Shown: positions 1-7,096 of the stretch, in pieces
How the letters are laid out: each line of letters starts with the position of its first letter
Numbering within the stretch: position 1 is the first letter of the stretch
Assembly: GCA_027066725.1 (NCBI GenBank)
Contig: JAMONC010000149.1
Coordinates: 1-11,796, forward strand
Length of the DNA: 11,796 nt
Origin: Desulfobacterales bacterium
GTDB lineage: Bacteria; Desulfobacterota; Dissulfuribacteria; Dissulfuribacterales; JAMONC01
Direction of reading: 5' to 3'
Translations under genes and position numbers: made by a program
Notes under the pieces: model-generated
What the model saw: the letters and a program-made list of their open reading frames with translations, nothing else
Databases searched by the model: none
Told to the model about the DNA's origin: nothing

Positions 1-749
1 CCTTCTTCACCACCTCGTATGCTACCTGCAACCCAAACAGGCACATCTTCCCTAATAGAAAGTTTTTCTTTAAGAACCTTTGCCTTTTTAAAAGAAGGTC
101 TGTCCAGTAATCCCTCAAATTTAGCATTACCAGTAACTAAAATCTTATCCCTTGGAGCACCTAACTCCTCAAGCCTTTGGGCATGAATATCAGAAATTGC
201 ACAAAGTTTTGAGAAACAGCTTAAAACAGGAATAGTAAGAGACCTAATCTTTTTATAGAGAGGAAAAGAGCGTTTAGAAATCCTACCATTTAATAAAACC
301 ATCCTAGAGCCCTTAGCCTTTATAGCATGCAAAAGATTGGGCCAAAGTTCTGTTTCTAAAGATGCATAAACTCTAGGACGTAACTGCTTTGCTAAACGTT
401 TTACAACCTGTGGGAAATCTAGTGGAAATGGGATTATCTCACATCTATCTCCCAAAAGTGACTGTGCCCTTGCGAATCCTGCTGGGGTTGAACTAGAAAT
501 TATTATTTTAAATCCTGGTGCTATTCGATCTAAAGCCTTAACAATGGCTTCTGCTACATTAACCTCACCAACAGAAACTGCCTGAAGCCAAAGATCAGGA
601 GGAGGTCCTTCATAAATTGTTTTAGGGAGTACACCAAGCCTTCCAGCCCAAAGACTATCTGGACCTTCAAGCCTAGCCTTTATTAAAAAGGCTGGTTTAA
701 AGATAGGATAACATACCCCTGCTATGAATTTATAGCATCCGAGTATCAT
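1..749 (-). CDS. waaA: 3-deoxy-D-manno-octulosonic acid (Kdo) transferase, C-terminus cut by window edge
   Basis: Transfers Kdo from CMP-Kdo to the lipid A precursor at the cytoplasmic face of the inner membrane, the first step of LPS core assembly (family knowledge). I translated it by hand: 249 residues of about 420 expected are inside the window. Residues 1-23 form a hydrophobic N-terminal anchor typical of WaaA. The SVGEV motif at 59-63 carries the family's catalytic Glu (E62), ETELWPN lies at 132-138, NGRIS at 154-158, and the start of the CMP-Kdo-binding C-terminal domain (AGSIRGGEE) at 241-249. The ATG directly follows the rlmB stop codon with no gap, and a GAGAGGA ribosome binding site lies in the last rlmB codons, so translation is probably coupled. 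It is the last visible gene of the run that begins with gmhB. Identity is secure; mono- or bifunctionality cannot be read from this part. Confidence 0.95.
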   Translation of the reverse strand, partial: MILGCYKFIAGVCYPIFKPAFLIKARLEGPDSLWAGRLGVLPKTIYEGPPPDLWLQAVSVGEVNVAEAIVKALDRIAPGFKIIISSSTPAGFARAQSLLGDRCEIIPFPLDFPQVVKRLAKQLRPRVYASLETELWPNLLHAIKAKGSRMVLLNGRISKRSFPLYKKIRSLTIPVLSCFSKLCAISDIHAQRLEELGAPRDKILVTGNAKFEGLLDRPSFKKAKVLKEKLSIREDVPVWVAGSIRGGEE

Positions 750-1529
750 TTATCCTCTCTCAACCTTAAGATATCTTTGACGTAAAGATTCATACAAGGA
801 AATAGCTACTGCTACAGAAGCATTTAAAGAACCAATATCCCCTATAAGAGGAATACTTAAAAGCTCATCACAAACTCTTTTTACCAATGCCCTTATTCCT
901 TTGCCTTCTGAACCTACTACTATAACACTAGCCTTACAAAGGTCTATATCCCAAATAGGTTTTCTAGCCTCTGGAGTCAAGCCCATAACCCAAAATCCTT
1001 TATTTTTCAAGTCTTTTAACTCTCTTATTAAATTGCTAATTCTAAAAATGGGTATCTTAAAAACTGCTCCGCAAGAGGCCTTTATAACACTTCCTGTTAT
1101 AGGAGCACAACACTTACTAGGCAAAATTACTCCACTTGCCCCAAGTCCATGAGCACTTCTTATAATTGCCCCTAGATTTTGAGGATCAGAAATATTGTCA
1201 CAAGCTATAAGAAGAGCGTCTTCTTTTAGAGTATTAATCTCTTTCGGATCTCGCCACCAAAAAGGTTTTAGTAAGAGACAAATCCCTTGATGAACTACAT
1301 CTTTTTTTAGTCCTATTTGTTTAAAATTATTTACCTTTTCTACATTAAATCCATGTTTTTTTATTAGTGATAGGAGCTTTTTTTGATGTTTTTTGCGACC
1401 GAAAGACTCTAAAGAATATATTGCTTTTATACTGTCTATATGATCGGTTGAAAACAATTCAAAAATAGGCTGGATTCCCCAAACAAATGTAAGCTGATCT
1501 AAATTTTTACTATCTTTATTATGTACCAT
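750..1529 (-). CDS. rlmB: 23S rRNA (guanosine-2'-O-)-methyltransferase, SpoU/TrmH family
   Basis: SPOUT-class RNA 2'-O-ribose methyltransferase of 259 aa. RlmB of E. coli modifies G2251 in the 23S peptidyltransferase loop. The N-terminal substrate-binding domain begins with the typical VWGIQPIFE segment (16-24). All three SpoU motifs are present: motif 1 from D111 to R124 (DNISDPQNLGAIIR), motif 2 VVGSEGKGI at 204-212, and motif 3 around 226-239 with SLNASV at 234-239. The knotted SAM site and catalytic Arg124 are therefore intact. It begins 22 nt after gmk and has no strong Shine-Dalgarno, so it probably depends on read-through from upstream translation. Its place directly after gmk is notable, because rpoZ is the common follower of yicC-remA-gmk in other genomes. 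TrmH-family paralogues with other RNA targets (such as TrmH or RlmH-like enzymes) are possible, but domain layout and length favour RlmB. Confidence 0.9.
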   Translation of the reverse strand: MVHNKDSKNLDQLTFVWGIQPIFELFSTDHIDSIKAIYSLESFGRKKHQKKLLSLIKKHGFNVEKVNNFKQIGLKKDVVHQGICLLLKPFWWRDPKEINTLKEDALLIACDNISDPQNLGAIIRSAHGLGASGVILPSKCCAPITGSVIKASCGAVFKIPIFRISNLIRELKDLKNKGFWVMGLTPEARKPIWDIDLCKASVIVVGSEGKGIRALVKRVCDELLSIPLIGDIGSLNASVAVAISLYESLRQRYLKVERG

Positions 1530-1551
1530 AAGCGATTTTTATTAAGAGTAA

Positions 1552-2169
1552 TCAGTCTAAAAGACCTAATGACTTACAAAGAGCTGTATTAGAAAGAACT
1601 CTAGAACGCCTGTGCCTAAATGAAATAATAATTGCCTTAAGCCCCTCAACTGCTTCATCTAAGGAGTCATTTATTACAACAAATTCATAATTCTCTACCA
1701 TCTTTATCTCTTCTTTGGCATTCTTAAGCCTTAGCAATATTTCATCTTCAGTCTCTGTACCTCTATTCCTAAGACGCCTCTCAAGCTCCTTTATACTTGG
1801 TGGAAGTATGAATATCAAAACAGCACTACTTATTTTTTTCTTTACATTTAATGCCCCTTGAACATCAATATCCAAAATAACATCTTGCCCTTTTGATAAG
1901 AGTCTTTCAACCTCTTTTTTACTTGTACCATAACGATGATTATGTACCCACGCCCATTCTAAAAACATGTCTTTTTCCACCATTTCGGAAAACTCCTGAT
2001 CACTTACAAAATAGTAATCTTTACCATTAATCTCATTTGGACGTGGTTCTCTTGTAGTATGAGATACAGAAAAAGCTATATTATTCAGTGAGGGGAAAAG
2101 TCTTTTTAACAAAGTAGTTTTCCCTGCACCTGATGGGGCAGAAATAACAAAAAGATCCCCTGTTGTCAT
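1552..2169 (-). CDS. gmk: guanylate kinase
   Basis: Phosphorylates GMP to GDP with ATP in the cytoplasm, an essential step of guanine nucleotide synthesis and recycling. The 205-aa length is normal. The P-loop APSGAGKT is at residues 11-18. The GMP-binding region follows at about 34-54, with SHTTREPRPNE and the GKDYYF segment that are diagnostic of guanylate kinases. ILDIDVQGA near 99-107 and the LRNRGTE lid segment near 133-139 are also family features. An AAGGAG ribosome binding site sits about 10 nt before the ATG. It lies 38 nt after remA and 22 nt before rlmB, in the widely conserved yicC-remA-gmk order, so co-transcription is likely. Confidence 0.97.
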   Translation of the reverse strand: MTTGDLFVISAPSGAGKTTLLKRLFPSLNNIAFSVSHTTREPRPNEINGKDYYFVSDQEFSEMVEKDMFLEWAWVHNHRYGTSKKEVERLLSKGQDVILDIDVQGALNVKKKISSAVLIFILPPSIKELERRLRNRGTETEDEILLRLKNAKEEIKMVENYEFVVINDSLDEAVEGLKAIIISFRHRRSRVLSNTALCKSLGLLD

Positions 2170-2207
2170 GAATCTTGATCTCCTTGTGCAAAAATTAAAA
2201 GGATTAA

Positions 2208-2489
2208 CTATTTAGGATCTTTTTCTTCAAGCTTTGAGAACATATCAGAGGCCAGTCTTTGGGCAATTGTTTCTGCCTGAATAGCAGAAAGTACTATATG
2301 ATTACTATCTGTAACAATTATAGATCTTGTACGCCTCCCCTGTGTGGCATCTATGAGACGATTATTTTCTCTAGCTTCCTCTCTAAGTCTTTTCATAGGT
2401 GCAGAAGAAGGATTTACTATAGCAACTATACGTTCAGCCACTACAGAATTTCCAAAACCAATGTTTAATAATCTACATTTACATTCCAT
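2208..2489 (-). CDS. remA: RemA/DUF370 family DNA-binding regulatory protein
   Basis: A 93-aa DUF370 protein. In Bacillus subtilis, RemA forms ring-shaped oligomers that bind DNA and activate extracellular-matrix and osmoprotection genes; the role in Gram-negative bacteria is unknown. The core LLNIGFGN (7-14), the NPSSAPMKR segment (26-34) and LIDATQGRRTR (45-55) are intact. R20, P31, R52 and R53 align with residues I recall as important for function in B. subtilis RemA (R18, P29, R50, R51). The same frame is open back to an ATG at 2534, but I chose the ATG at 2489: family members start just before the LNIGFGN core, and this ATG has a GGGGAG ribosome binding site 7 nt upstream. The gene lies between yicC and gmk as in many Firmicutes and Desulfobacterota. 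The 122-nt gap before it may contain its own promoter. Confidence 0.9.
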   Translation of the reverse strand: MECKCRLLNIGFGNSVVAERIVAIVNPSSAPMKRLREEARENNRLIDATQGRRTRSIIVTDSNHIVLSAIQAETIAQRLASDMFSKLEEKDPK

Positions 2490-2496
2490 AGTATTT

Positions 2497-2502
2497 CTCC
2501 CC
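2497..2502 (-). promoter_or_regulatory. ribosome binding site that fixes the remA start
   Basis: GGGGAG on the minus strand, 7 nt upstream of the ATG at 2489. It supports the short 93-aa RemA. The upstream in-frame ATG at 2534 has only an AGGGA about 4 nt away and would add 15 residues not expected in this family. Confidence 0.75.
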
Positions 2503-2563
2503 TTTTTTAGGAAGATAACACAATTATCAGCCATTAATCCCTAAAGTAATCTAACTAATCTTT

Positions 2564-2593
2564 ATTTTTGGCTATTTTTTTAAAAAATGTCAA
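2564..2593 (-). promoter_or_regulatory. remA: possible internal promoter before remA-gmk
   Basis: The 122-nt gap after yicC holds a perfect TTGACA (-35) at 2588-2593 on the minus strand. At an 18-nt spacing the best -10 is only AAAAAT, within a T7A6 tract likely to be bent. It would allow remA-gmk-rlmB-waaA to be transcribed apart from the upstream LPS genes. The -10 is weak, so this is tentative. Confidence 0.3.
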
Positions 2594-2611
2594 CCATTTT
2601 GCACATAAACA

Positions 2612-3499
2612 TTATACTAAATTTTGTACCTGTTCTCTTAAAATTTCAAGCTCTGCCTTTATTTCTACTACCTTTTGCGAGATATTATCATCACAAGACT
2701 TTGAAGCCATTGTGTTTACCTCACGAAAAAGCTCCTGTAATAAAAAATCAAGCCTTCTACCACAAGGCGGATCCCCTGATAATATACCTTCTATCTGAGA
2801 AATATGACTATTTGCCCTTACAATCTCTTCGGTGATATCCAATCTATCTGCTAAGATGGCTGCTTCTTGATGAAGTCTATTCATATCGAGTTCTTTTATT
2901 CCACCAAGCAATTCCTCTATGCGTCTAAAAAGTGCCCCTTGTGCCTCTCTTAAATGTTCATTTCGTCTACTATCAATCTCTTCTAATAATGCTTTTATAA
3001 TGTTAATATGTTTTTTTAAATCATCTAAGAGAGTGCTAGCCTCTTGTTCAGCCATTAATATGGCATCTTCTAAAACTTTTTTTAACCCTATGGACAAAAC
3101 CCGCCATATTTCTTCATAATCTCTATCAGCCTCTCTTGATATAATTGCATCTCTTACAATGGAAAGAAGAGAGCTAATATCTAGATTATACTCAAGTCCT
3201 AAAGAATCACTTAATTCCTTTACTGCTTGTAGATAAGAACGTGTCAATTCAATATTTGGAATAAATTCTGGTATAGACTCCTTACCTGCATCCATCTGTA
3301 TACAAACATCTACTCTGCCTCTTATTAGAGCCTTTTGTACACACTTTCTTATCTTATCCTCTACCGGGATTAAAAACCTAGGACATCTAACATTCACATC
3401 ACAAAACCTATGATTTACAGACTTTAACTCTATAAATAACCACCAATCTCCAATATCTTGCTCAAAACGAGCATAGGTCGTCATACTTCTAAGCCCCAT
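2612..3499 (-). CDS. yicC: YicC/YloC family endoribonuclease
   Basis: A 295-aa protein of the YicC family, linked to RNA turnover; E. coli YicC has been reported to act in degradation of the small RNA RyhB, and related proteins cleave RNA endonucleolytically. The N-terminal signature (RSMTTYARFE, 4-13, corresponding to the common RSMTGFGR opening) and the VNHRFCDVNVRCP segment near 28-40 identify the N-terminal domain. The C-terminal DUF1732 domain runs from about 210 to the end, with NTMASKS, EIKAELE and the terminal REQVQN motif. The middle (about 130-230) is charged and helical, probably coiled coil. An AAGGAG ribosome binding site lies 6 nt before the ATG. It is 21 nt after the DUF4416 gene and precedes remA and gmk in the conserved order. 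Confidence 0.93.
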   Translation of the reverse strand: MGLRSMTTYARFEQDIGDWWLFIELKSVNHRFCDVNVRCPRFLIPVEDKIRKCVQKALIRGRVDVCIQMDAGKESIPEFIPNIELTRSYLQAVKELSDSLGLEYNLDISSLLSIVRDAIISREADRDYEEIWRVLSIGLKKVLEDAILMAEQEASTLLDDLKKHINIIKALLEEIDSRRNEHLREAQGALFRRIEELLGGIKELDMNRLHQEAAILADRLDITEEIVRANSHISQIEGILSGDPPCGRRLDFLLQELFREVNTMASKSCDDNISQKVVEIKAELEILREQVQNLV

Positions 3500-3520
3500 C
3501 TAATACTCCTTTTTATATTT

Positions 3521-4099
3521 TTAAAAAGAAGGCCAAAATCCAGGAATAAGTTCCACATAGGCCTTGCCTTTTGATCCATATCTTAAAATATCTAGATATA
3601 GCTGGCGGGCATTATTCCAAAAATCTATAGAAAACTGGGTTGCATAGTCAGGATAGGTCCAAGGAAGAACTCTAAAACTACCTTTTTGAAATATAAGTGT
3701 AACTTCAGCCCAAACCCCTTTACCAAGATATATTCTATGAGCATAATTTTTACCTGTACTAAGAATAAACTTTTCACTGCTTAATAGTCCAGGATCAATA
3801 TTTATCTTTCTATTACCCTGTTCCATATATCTTCTTTCAAAATCAAATGCCCAATACTTAAAATTAACTAGAAAAATTGGACTTATAAGCCTTTCAAGAA
3901 CAACAAATATCTTTTTTAGACCTTCTCCCATTTCTTTTTCGTAATATTTAGTCTGATTAAATGGGAAAATTTCACTTTTTATTAAGATAGGAGAATATTT
4001 ACTTTCTATAGCACTTATAGCAGTTTCAATGAGTGTAATATCGGAAGAAAAGATACTAAATGAAGGAGCAACAGGCACAGGTTCTTTTAATATACTCAC
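3521..4099 (-). CDS. DUF4416 family protein of unknown function
   Basis: A 192-aa protein recognised as DUF4416, a family with no assigned function. Likely conserved blocks are the SEIFPFNQTKYYEKEMG region at 42-58, NIDPG at 100-104, HRIYLGKG at 121-128 followed by WAEVTL (130-135), and PWTYPDY at 146-152. The density of conserved acidic, His, Tyr and Trp residues (E43, E56, D102, H121, Y124, E132, W147, Y149, D151) suggests a binding or catalytic pocket, but this is inference. There is no signal peptide or clear membrane segment, so it is probably cytoplasmic. It starts at a GTG with a GGGGG ribosome binding site 6 nt upstream; the overlapping ATG one base earlier hits a stop at once. It lies 26 nt after the heptose kinase and 21 nt before yicC, so it is expressed with LPS and RNA-processing genes. 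Confidence 0.88.
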   Translation of the reverse strand: MSILKEPVPVAPSFSIFSSDITLIETAISAIESKYSPILIKSEIFPFNQTKYYEKEMGEGLKKIFVVLERLISPIFLVNFKYWAFDFERRYMEQGNRKINIDPGLLSSEKFILSTGKNYAHRIYLGKGVWAEVTLIFQKGSFRVLPWTYPDYATQFSIDFWNNARQLYLDILRYGSKGKAYVELIPGFWPSF

Positions 4100-4125
4100 A
4101 TTTTGCCCCCTAAAATCTAAAAAGA

Positions 4126-5109
4126 TTATATTCCTAATAACTCTATTAAGTCCTTAGTTGTAACCGTAGCAGTACCAACCTTTCCAACAACAATACCTGC
4201 TGCTGCATTAGCAAGATATGCTGACTCATCCCAGCTTAATCCACTAGTTTTAGAAAGAACAAGAGTTGCCATTACAGTATCTCCAGCACCCGTTACATCA
4301 TATACCTCTTTTGCCATTGTCGGTATAGAAAGAAGCCCTCTATCAGGCTGCCAAAGAGCCATACCCTTTGAACCTCTTGTAATAAGTACTGCCTCAAGCC
4401 TAAGCTCTTCATATATCTTTTCTAATGCCTTTTCTAAAGAAGAGTTATCAGAAATAACAATTCCTGATATTGCCTGTGCTTCAGAATTATTGGGAGCAAC
4501 AAGGCTTACTCCTTTATAAATTTTTTTATTAATAGGCTTTGGATCAACAAGTACAGGTATTCCATTCTCTACAAAAAGCTCTCGTACCTTGTTCATAAGC
4601 CCTTTACTTATAACTCCCTTTGCATAATCAGAAACTACTACTCCGTCTATGCTATCTAAGTGTTCCTCTAAAAGTCTACAAAGTCTATTTTCTGTTTGTT
4701 TAGGAAGAATATCCCTGGACTCTCTATCTACCCTAACAACCTGTTGTCCTTGAGCTATAACACGAGTTTTTACAGTAGTAGGTCTTTCATCTTTTATAAC
4801 AAGACTTGAATCTAGTCCCGATGAAGCAGCAAGTTCTAAAAATTTAACAGCACTATCGTCATCTCCTACTACACCTGCCATAAGAACTCGTGCCCCAAGA
4901 GCCCTAAGATTGTGAGCCACATTAGCAGCACCACCCAATAAAAAATCTTCCCTTTCCACTTCTACTACAGGGACAGGGGCCTCTGGAGATATCCTTGAAA
5001 CCTTACCCCAGATAAATCTATCCAACATTAAGTCGCCAATTACTAATATCTTTTTATTCTTAAATTCAGAAATAGCCCCTTTTAACCTATTAAAATTAAC
5101 GTCTACCAA
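4126..5109 (-). CDS. hldA: D-glycero-beta-D-manno-heptose-7-phosphate kinase (HldE kinase domain only)
   Basis: PfkB/ribokinase-fold sugar kinase of 327 aa. It phosphorylates heptose-7-phosphate at C1 in ADP-heptose synthesis for LPS core. The N-terminal GDLMLDRFIWG segment (25-35), EAPVPVVEV (43-51), the PfkB glycine motif GGAANVAHNL (59-68), APNNSE (205-210) and the second PfkB motif DVTGAGDT (271-278) with catalytic D277 are present and typical of RfaE domain 1. In E. coli HldE this domain is fused to an adenylyltransferase; here the protein stops after the kinase, so a separate HldC is needed elsewhere. The start is a TTG at 5109, 2 nt after the Trm112-like stop codon, with GGAGG at 5119-5123 inside the last codons of that gene. 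Translational coupling is likely. The next gene, DUF4416, follows after 26 nt. Confidence 0.93.
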   Translation of the reverse strand: MVDVNFNRLKGAISEFKNKKILVIGDLMLDRFIWGKVSRISPEAPVPVVEVEREDFLLGGAANVAHNLRALGARVLMAGVVGDDDSAVKFLELAASSGLDSSLVIKDERPTTVKTRVIAQGQQVVRVDRESRDILPKQTENRLCRLLEEHLDSIDGVVVSDYAKGVISKGLMNKVRELFVENGIPVLVDPKPINKKIYKGVSLVAPNNSEAQAISGIVISDNSSLEKALEKIYEELRLEAVLITRGSKGMALWQPDRGLLSIPTMAKEVYDVTGAGDTVMATLVLSKTSGLSWDESAYLANAAAGIVVGKVGTATVTTKDLIELLGI

Positions 5110-5111
5110 CC

Positions 5112-5303
5112 TTAGTTACCTCCATCTTTTAGGGGCTTTGCCTCATCAATAAGCATAATTGGGATTCCGTCTTTGATCTCATAAACTAGTTTACAATTAC
5201 GACATATAAGCCCATCTTTATTTGGACTAAGCTCAAGATCTCCCTTGCATTTAGGGCAGACCAATATATCTAACAACTGTTGACTAATAGGCATACTTTC
5301 CAT
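5112..5303 (-). CDS. Trm112/UPF0434 (YcaR-like) zinc-ribbon protein
   Basis: A 63-aa Trm112-domain protein. Its CPKC pair and its CRNC pair form a probable zinc site, followed by YEIKDGIPIML, the usual ending of this family. Eukaryotic and archaeal Trm112 activates methyltransferases; the bacterial small proteins have no settled role. In E. coli the relative ycaR lies between lpxK and kdsB, so LPS-operon placement recurs. The frame extends upstream to an ATG at 5315, but that ATG overlaps the GGAGG ribosome binding site. The ATG at 5303, 5 nt downstream of GGAGG, is preferred. It lies 15 nt after the heptosyltransferase and 2 nt before the kinase, whose ribosome binding site it carries. Confidence 0.88.
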   Translation of the reverse strand: MESMPISQQLLDILVCPKCKGDLELSPNKDGLICRNCKLVYEIKDGIPIMLIDEAKPLKDGGN

Positions 5304-5308
5304 AATTG

Positions 5309-5313
5309 CCTCC
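5309..5313 (-). promoter_or_regulatory. ribosome binding site deciding the Trm112-like start
   Basis: GGAGG on the minus strand, 5 nt before the ATG at 5303. It overlaps the alternative upstream ATG at 5315, which therefore cannot be the start served by this site. Confidence 0.8.
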
Positions 5314-5318
5314 ATTAT

Positions 5319-6386
5319 TTAGTTTAAGATATGGGTTATACTATCAAATTTTTGGTCCCTTAACACCTCTTCTATTGCAGAAACCACATCATTTACCAAA
5401 ATATCCTTCATACACTTAGGATTGTCACATCTTCTTTTAAAACAAGGACTACATGCTATATTAATTCTTACTATCTTATGATTATCACCAAAAGGGCCTG
5501 TACGCCATGGCGCTGTAGGCCCAAACAATGCTACAACCCGTGTACCAGCAGCAACTGCAAGATGCATAGGACCAGAATCACAAGTTACTACCACCTTTGA
5601 TCGTTCAAATAATGCAGCTAATTCCAAAAGAGAAGTCTTTGCTGCTAAATTTATGACCCTTGTTCCTGCTCCCTTAATCCTTTCTTCCACCTTATTTGCA
5701 AACTCTTCATCCTCTCTACCACCTGTAATAACAGGGCTAAGCCCCCATCTTTTATATATCTCCTTTGCCAACTCAGAAAATCCTTCAACAGTCCATTTCT
5801 TATTGGGCCACGATGCACCTACGTTTAGAGCAATAATATCACCGCATCCTTTAAGCAATCTATCAATATAATCTCTATCGTGCTCTGAAATAGCAAGAGG
5901 AAAGTCTATCTTTGATATATCTCCTCCTAAATATGAAGCTACTTTAACATATCTTAATACGGCATGTTTTTCTATATCATATGGAGGAAGCTTTTCGTTT
6001 AAAAAGATATAGCTAAACTCCCTAGTATTAGGAAAACCTACCTTTCTTTTTGATTTAGATATAAACGTAACAAGTCCACTTTTAAAAAGCCCCTGAAGAT
6101 CAACAACCACATCAAACTCTTTTTGTCTAATCTCTGATACAAATTCCCCTATCTCAGCAATAAGCTTGGGCCAAGCAAAAAGATTTGCACCCATTTTGCC
6201 CCAACGTTTTCTTGGAAGCAAAAATACATGATCTATAAGAGGATGGTCCTTCAAAAGTGGATAAGCAGCTTCAGATACAACCCAAGATATCTCTATATCT
6301 TTAATCCCTCTTTTTAGGGCAGAAGCCACACAAAGACTCTGTATCACATCTCCTATGGCACTTAACTTTACTATTAAAATTCGCAT
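5319..6386 (-). CDS. glycosyltransferase family 9 heptosyltransferase, LPS inner core (WaaC/WaaF-like)
   Basis: A 355-aa GT9 enzyme that probably transfers L,D-heptose from ADP-heptose to the Kdo-lipid A acceptor in the cytoplasm. The N-terminal Rossmann domain starts with MRILIVKLSAIGDV, where D13 matches the conserved GT9 Asp. VVDLQGL is at 94-100. The C-terminal nucleotide-sugar domain has NVGASWPNKKW (188-198) and CDSGPMHLAVAAGTRVVALFG (269-289), with D270 and H275. Four cysteines at 312, 315, 320 and 325 (ACSPCFKRRC then CM) form a pattern I associate with WaaF-type members, whereas the N-terminus looks like WaaC, so I leave the symbol open. The start overlaps the gmhB end by 13 nt and has no strong Shine-Dalgarno, suggesting coupled translation. 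Confidence 0.9.
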   Translation of the reverse strand: MRILIVKLSAIGDVIQSLCVASALKRGIKDIEISWVVSEAAYPLLKDHPLIDHVFLLPRKRWGKMGANLFAWPKLIAEIGEFVSEIRQKEFDVVVDLQGLFKSGLVTFISKSKRKVGFPNTREFSYIFLNEKLPPYDIEKHAVLRYVKVASYLGGDISKIDFPLAISEHDRDYIDRLLKGCGDIIALNVGASWPNKKWTVEGFSELAKEIYKRWGLSPVITGGREDEEFANKVEERIKGAGTRVINLAAKTSLLELAALFERSKVVVTCDSGPMHLAVAAGTRVVALFGPTAPWRTGPFGDNHKIVRINIACSPCFKRRCDNPKCMKDILVNDVVSAIEEVLRDQKFDSITHILN

Positions 6387-6943
6387 ATCAATGAGGCTAA
6401 TTCTTTAAGACTATCTACCTTAAAAGCTAATTTTTCTTTTATATCTTGATCAAGTTTTTGATAAGTCTCTTTACCATAGCCTGTTGTAACAAGAACAGGC
6501 TTTGCACCTACATTTAAGGCTAATTTAATATCCTTTTCGCTATCACCAACAACAAAACTCTGCCTCAGATCGATATTAAACTCCTTACAAGCCTTTTTTA
6601 TCATCCCTGGAGACGGCTTTCTACAAGGACAATCAAAACTATATTGAGACACCTTCCCTTCTATATGATGGGGACAATAATACCATGCATCAATATGTGC
6701 CCCTTTTTGGGAAAGATATTCAGATATCTTTTGATGCACTTTGTGTACAAAGCCCTCAGAAAAAAATCCTCTTGCAACTCCAGACTGATTTGTAACAACT
6801 ATTACTTTAAATTGAGCTTTATTAAAAAGTTTTATACCCTCTGCAGCTCCTTCTAAAAATCTTATATCTGAAAGCCTACTTAAATATCCTACTTCTTCAA
6901 TAATTGTACCGTCTCTATCTAAAAATATAGCTCTATTTTTCAT
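6374..6943 (-). CDS. gmhB: D-glycero-beta-D-manno-heptose 1,7-bisphosphate 7-phosphatase
   Basis: HAD-superfamily phosphatase of 189 aa that removes the C7 phosphate of heptose-1,7-bisphosphate, the product of the kinase encoded three genes downstream. The catalytic FLDRDGTI motif at 7-14 holds nucleophile D9 and acid/base D11. TNQSGVARG is at 51-59. The zinc loop has C90, H92, C105 and C107 and is followed by RKPSPGM (108-114), which separates GmhB from other HAD enzymes. The Mg-binding VVGDSEKD is at 131-138. It is the first gene of the minus-strand run and is preceded by a weak GAGA ribosome binding site and an AT-rich spacer. The related HisB-N phosphatase is excluded by context and by the zinc loop spacing. 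Confidence 0.94.
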   Translation of the reverse strand: MKNRAIFLDRDGTIIEEVGYLSRLSDIRFLEGAAEGIKLFNKAQFKVIVVTNQSGVARGFFSEGFVHKVHQKISEYLSQKGAHIDAWYYCPHHIEGKVSQYSFDCPCRKPSPGMIKKACKEFNIDLRQSFVVGDSEKDIKLALNVGAKPVLVTTGYGKETYQKLDQDIKEKLAFKVDSLKELASLICEF

Positions 6944-7040
6944 AAAACTATCTCAATATAAAAAGACAAAACTGAAACGTTGCCAAGTGTAAACACCTCA
7001 TAGAAATTTTACAATTATAAAATATGAAAAAATTTTTCCC
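6944..7040 (-). promoter_or_regulatory. upstream region of the gmhB-to-waaA run; promoter not resolved
   Basis: This AT-rich spacer must contain the promoter of the ten-gene run if none lies within genes. On the minus strand there is a perfect TATAAT at 7014-7019 without a good -35, and a weaker pair TTGTAA (7009-7014) and TACACT (6986-6991) with a 17-nt spacer. I cannot choose between them. No gene, riboswitch or terminator is visible here. Confidence 0.3.
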
Positions 7041-7077
7041 TTGCGAAAAATTTTTAAATGGTTAAAATAACGCCCGC
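7041..7077 (+). promoter_or_regulatory. promoter of tRNA-Leu with GC-rich discriminator
   Basis: TTGCGA (-35) at 7041-7046 and TAAAAT (-10) at 7063-7068 are separated by 16 nt. The -10 is followed by CGCCCGC at 7071-7077, a G/C-rich discriminator that stands out in this AT-rich spacer and is typical of stringently controlled stable-RNA promoters. A/T tracts upstream (about 7027-7037) could act as an UP element. The start of transcription should lie near 7075, giving a leader of about 45 nt. Confidence 0.65.
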
Positions 7078-7096
7078 TAGGAAAGATGCTGTTTGT

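Noticed and set aside
901..1152. Plus-strand open frame of 83 codons
   Set aside because: It lies wholly inside rlmB on the opposite strand, resembles no family I know and has no ribosome binding site context; it is a shadow of the real gene.
2490..2534. Longer RemA starting at the upstream ATG
   Set aside because: The 15 extra residues are unlike the family, and the better ribosome binding site lies between the two ATGs.
2259..2835. Several overlapping plus-strand frames opposite remA and yicC
   Set aside because: They oppose two well-recognised conserved genes, have compositions typical of antisense shadows and show no domain.
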